In this document: piece after piece, positions 4,839 to 5,713 of the stretch | How positions within the stretch are numbered: the stretch's first letter is position 1 | Layout of the letters: the number at the start of each line of letters is the position of its first letter | DNA from: an uncultured Rhodoluna sp. | GTDB lineage: Bacteria; Actinomycetota; Actinomycetes; Actinomycetales; Microbacteriaceae | Assembly: GCA_937898095.1 (NCBI GenBank) | Contig: CALDKR010000178.1 | Location: forward strand, 1-5,713 | Length of the DNA: 5,713 bases | Direction: 5' to 3' | Position numbers and translations under genes: made by a program | Notes under the pieces: generated by a model | Told to the model about the DNA's origin: nothing | What the model saw: the letters and a program-made list of their open reading frames with translations, nothing else | The model's database searches: none

Positions 4839-5713
4839 TTATGCGCGGCGTGTTTTGTTGTCGACGTCGTTTCCGGCAGCCTTGAGCTCTTTGCGCAGTT
4901 CTGCCGGAAGTGAGAATTGAATGTCCTCCTCTGCGGTCTGCACATTTCTAACGTCACCAAACCCACGGCTCGCCAATTGCTCGAGAACCTCGTCTACCAA
5001 GATTTCTGGCACTGAGGCACCCGATGAAACTCCAACGGTTTCAACCCCGTCAAACCATTCATCCTGAATTTCTGAAGCAAAATCAACGCGATAAGCCGCT
5101 TTCGCCCCCGCCTCAAGGGCAACCTCGACAAGTCGAACAGTGTTCGATGAGTTAGCTGATCCGACCACAATGACAAGGTCAGACTGAGCGCCAACCTTTT
5201 TGATCGCCACCTGACGATTTTGAGTTGCATAGCAAATGTCTTCGCTTGGTGGATTTTGCAGAGTCGGATATTTTTCACGAAGCTTCAAGACTGTTTGCAT
5301 GGTTTCATCGACAGAAAGCGTGGTCTGAGAAAGCCAGATGAGCTTCTTTGGGTCGCGCACTTTTGCGGCGGCGATGCTTTCATCTTTGTCGATTACTTGA
5401 ACAACATCTGGGGCTTCGCCAGCGGTGCCTTCAACTTCTTCGTGACCTTCGTGCCCAACGAGCAGGATGTCGTAGTTTTCTTTCGCGAAGCGCTGAACCT
5501 CGCGGTGAACCTTGGTTACCAGTGGGCAGGTGGCGTCGATGGTTTGAAGCCCGCGCTCTTCGGCAGCCTTTACAACTGCTGGCGAGACACCGTGGGCACT
5601 GAAGACCAGAATGCTTCCAGGTGGAACCTCATCAACCTCGTCAACGAAGATCGCTCCGCGCTTTTCGAGGGTAGAGACCACGTGGATGTTGTGAACGATC
5701 TGCTTACGTACGT
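4839..5713 (-). CDS. ispH: 4-hydroxy-3-methylbut-2-enyl diphosphate reductase, 5' end cut by window
   Basis: IspH (LytB) reduces HMBPP to isopentenyl and dimethylallyl diphosphate, the last step of the MEP isoprenoid pathway, using a [4Fe-4S] cluster in the cytoplasm. The gene runs off the right edge: codons continue upstream of the GTG at 5679-5681 as VRKQIVHNIH, including the equivalent of E. coli His41. Numbering from that GTG, visible active-site residues are His30 (FSAHG, E. coli His74), cluster ligand Cys52 (DATCPLVTKVH), His80 and Glu82 (GHEGHEEVEG, His124 and Glu126), Thr121 (QTTLSVD), cluster ligand Cys150 (DICYATQNRQ, Cys197) and NSSN (177-180). About 34 residues or more, with the first cluster cysteine, are outside the window. 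The C-terminus extends slightly past the E. coli end with a polar tail. The stop is 148 bases upstream of the importer gene, with a hairpin and a promoter candidate between, so a separate transcript is likely. Confidence 0.97.
   Translation of the reverse strand, partial: VRKQIVHNIHVVSTLEKRGAIFVDEVDEVPPGSILVFSAHGVSPAVVKAAEERGLQTIDATCPLVTKVHREVQRFAKENYDILLVGHEGHEEVEGTAGEAPDVVQVIDKDESIAAAKVRDPKKLIWLSQTTLSVDETMQTVLKLREKYPTLQNPPSEDICYATQNRQVAIKKVGAQSDLVIVVGSANSSNTVRLVEVALEAGAKAAYRVDFASEIQDEWFDGVETVGVSSGASVPEILVDEVLEQLASRGFGDVRNVQTAEEDIQFSLPAELRKELKAAGNDVDNKTRRA

Overview
This 5.7 kb window looks like ordinary chromosome from an actinobacterium of moderate G+C (about half, judged by eye). The class II aldolase is of the mycobacterial type. 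The IspH, the aldolase and the transporter use a mixed codon set with many A/T-ending codons. Together these suggest a low-G+C member of the Microbacteriaceae, such as the freshwater Rhodoluna/Aquiluna group, but that placement is inference. I see no mobile element, CRISPR array, rRNA or intact tRNA.

Layout. Positions 1-295 are non-coding as far as I can tell: a tRNA-end-like hairpin (97-117), a rho-independent terminator for something upstream (129-152), a candidate promoter -10 (192-197) and a second terminator-like hairpin in the leader (234-273). Two plus-strand genes follow: a PfkB-family sugar-phosphate kinase (296-1324) and class II fructose-1,6-bisphosphate aldolase (1386-2411). A strong hairpin (2423-2454) serves as terminator for this pair and, on the other strand, for the convergent transporter operon.

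The minus-strand operon runs from 4690 down to 2465: a secreted substrate-binding protein, a membrane permease and an ATPase. It is a polar amino-acid ABC importer. The binding protein and permease resemble the E. coli cystine system (FliY/TcyJ and YecS/TcyL), so L-cystine uptake is the best guess. Its promoter lies at about 4743-4771, beside a near-perfect palindrome at 4773-4789. Upstream on the same strand is ispH (4839 to the window edge, 5' end missing), the last enzyme of the MEP isoprenoid pathway.

The kinase and aldolase would act in consecutive steps if the kinase makes fructose-1,6-bisphosphate. However, the kinase departs from the family consensus at several sugar-binding positions while its ATP and catalytic motifs are intact. 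I find no convincing new multi-gene system. The points most worth a second look are those kinase substitutions, the missing lipobox in the binding protein, the hairpin in the kinase leader, and the palindrome between ispH and the transporter.
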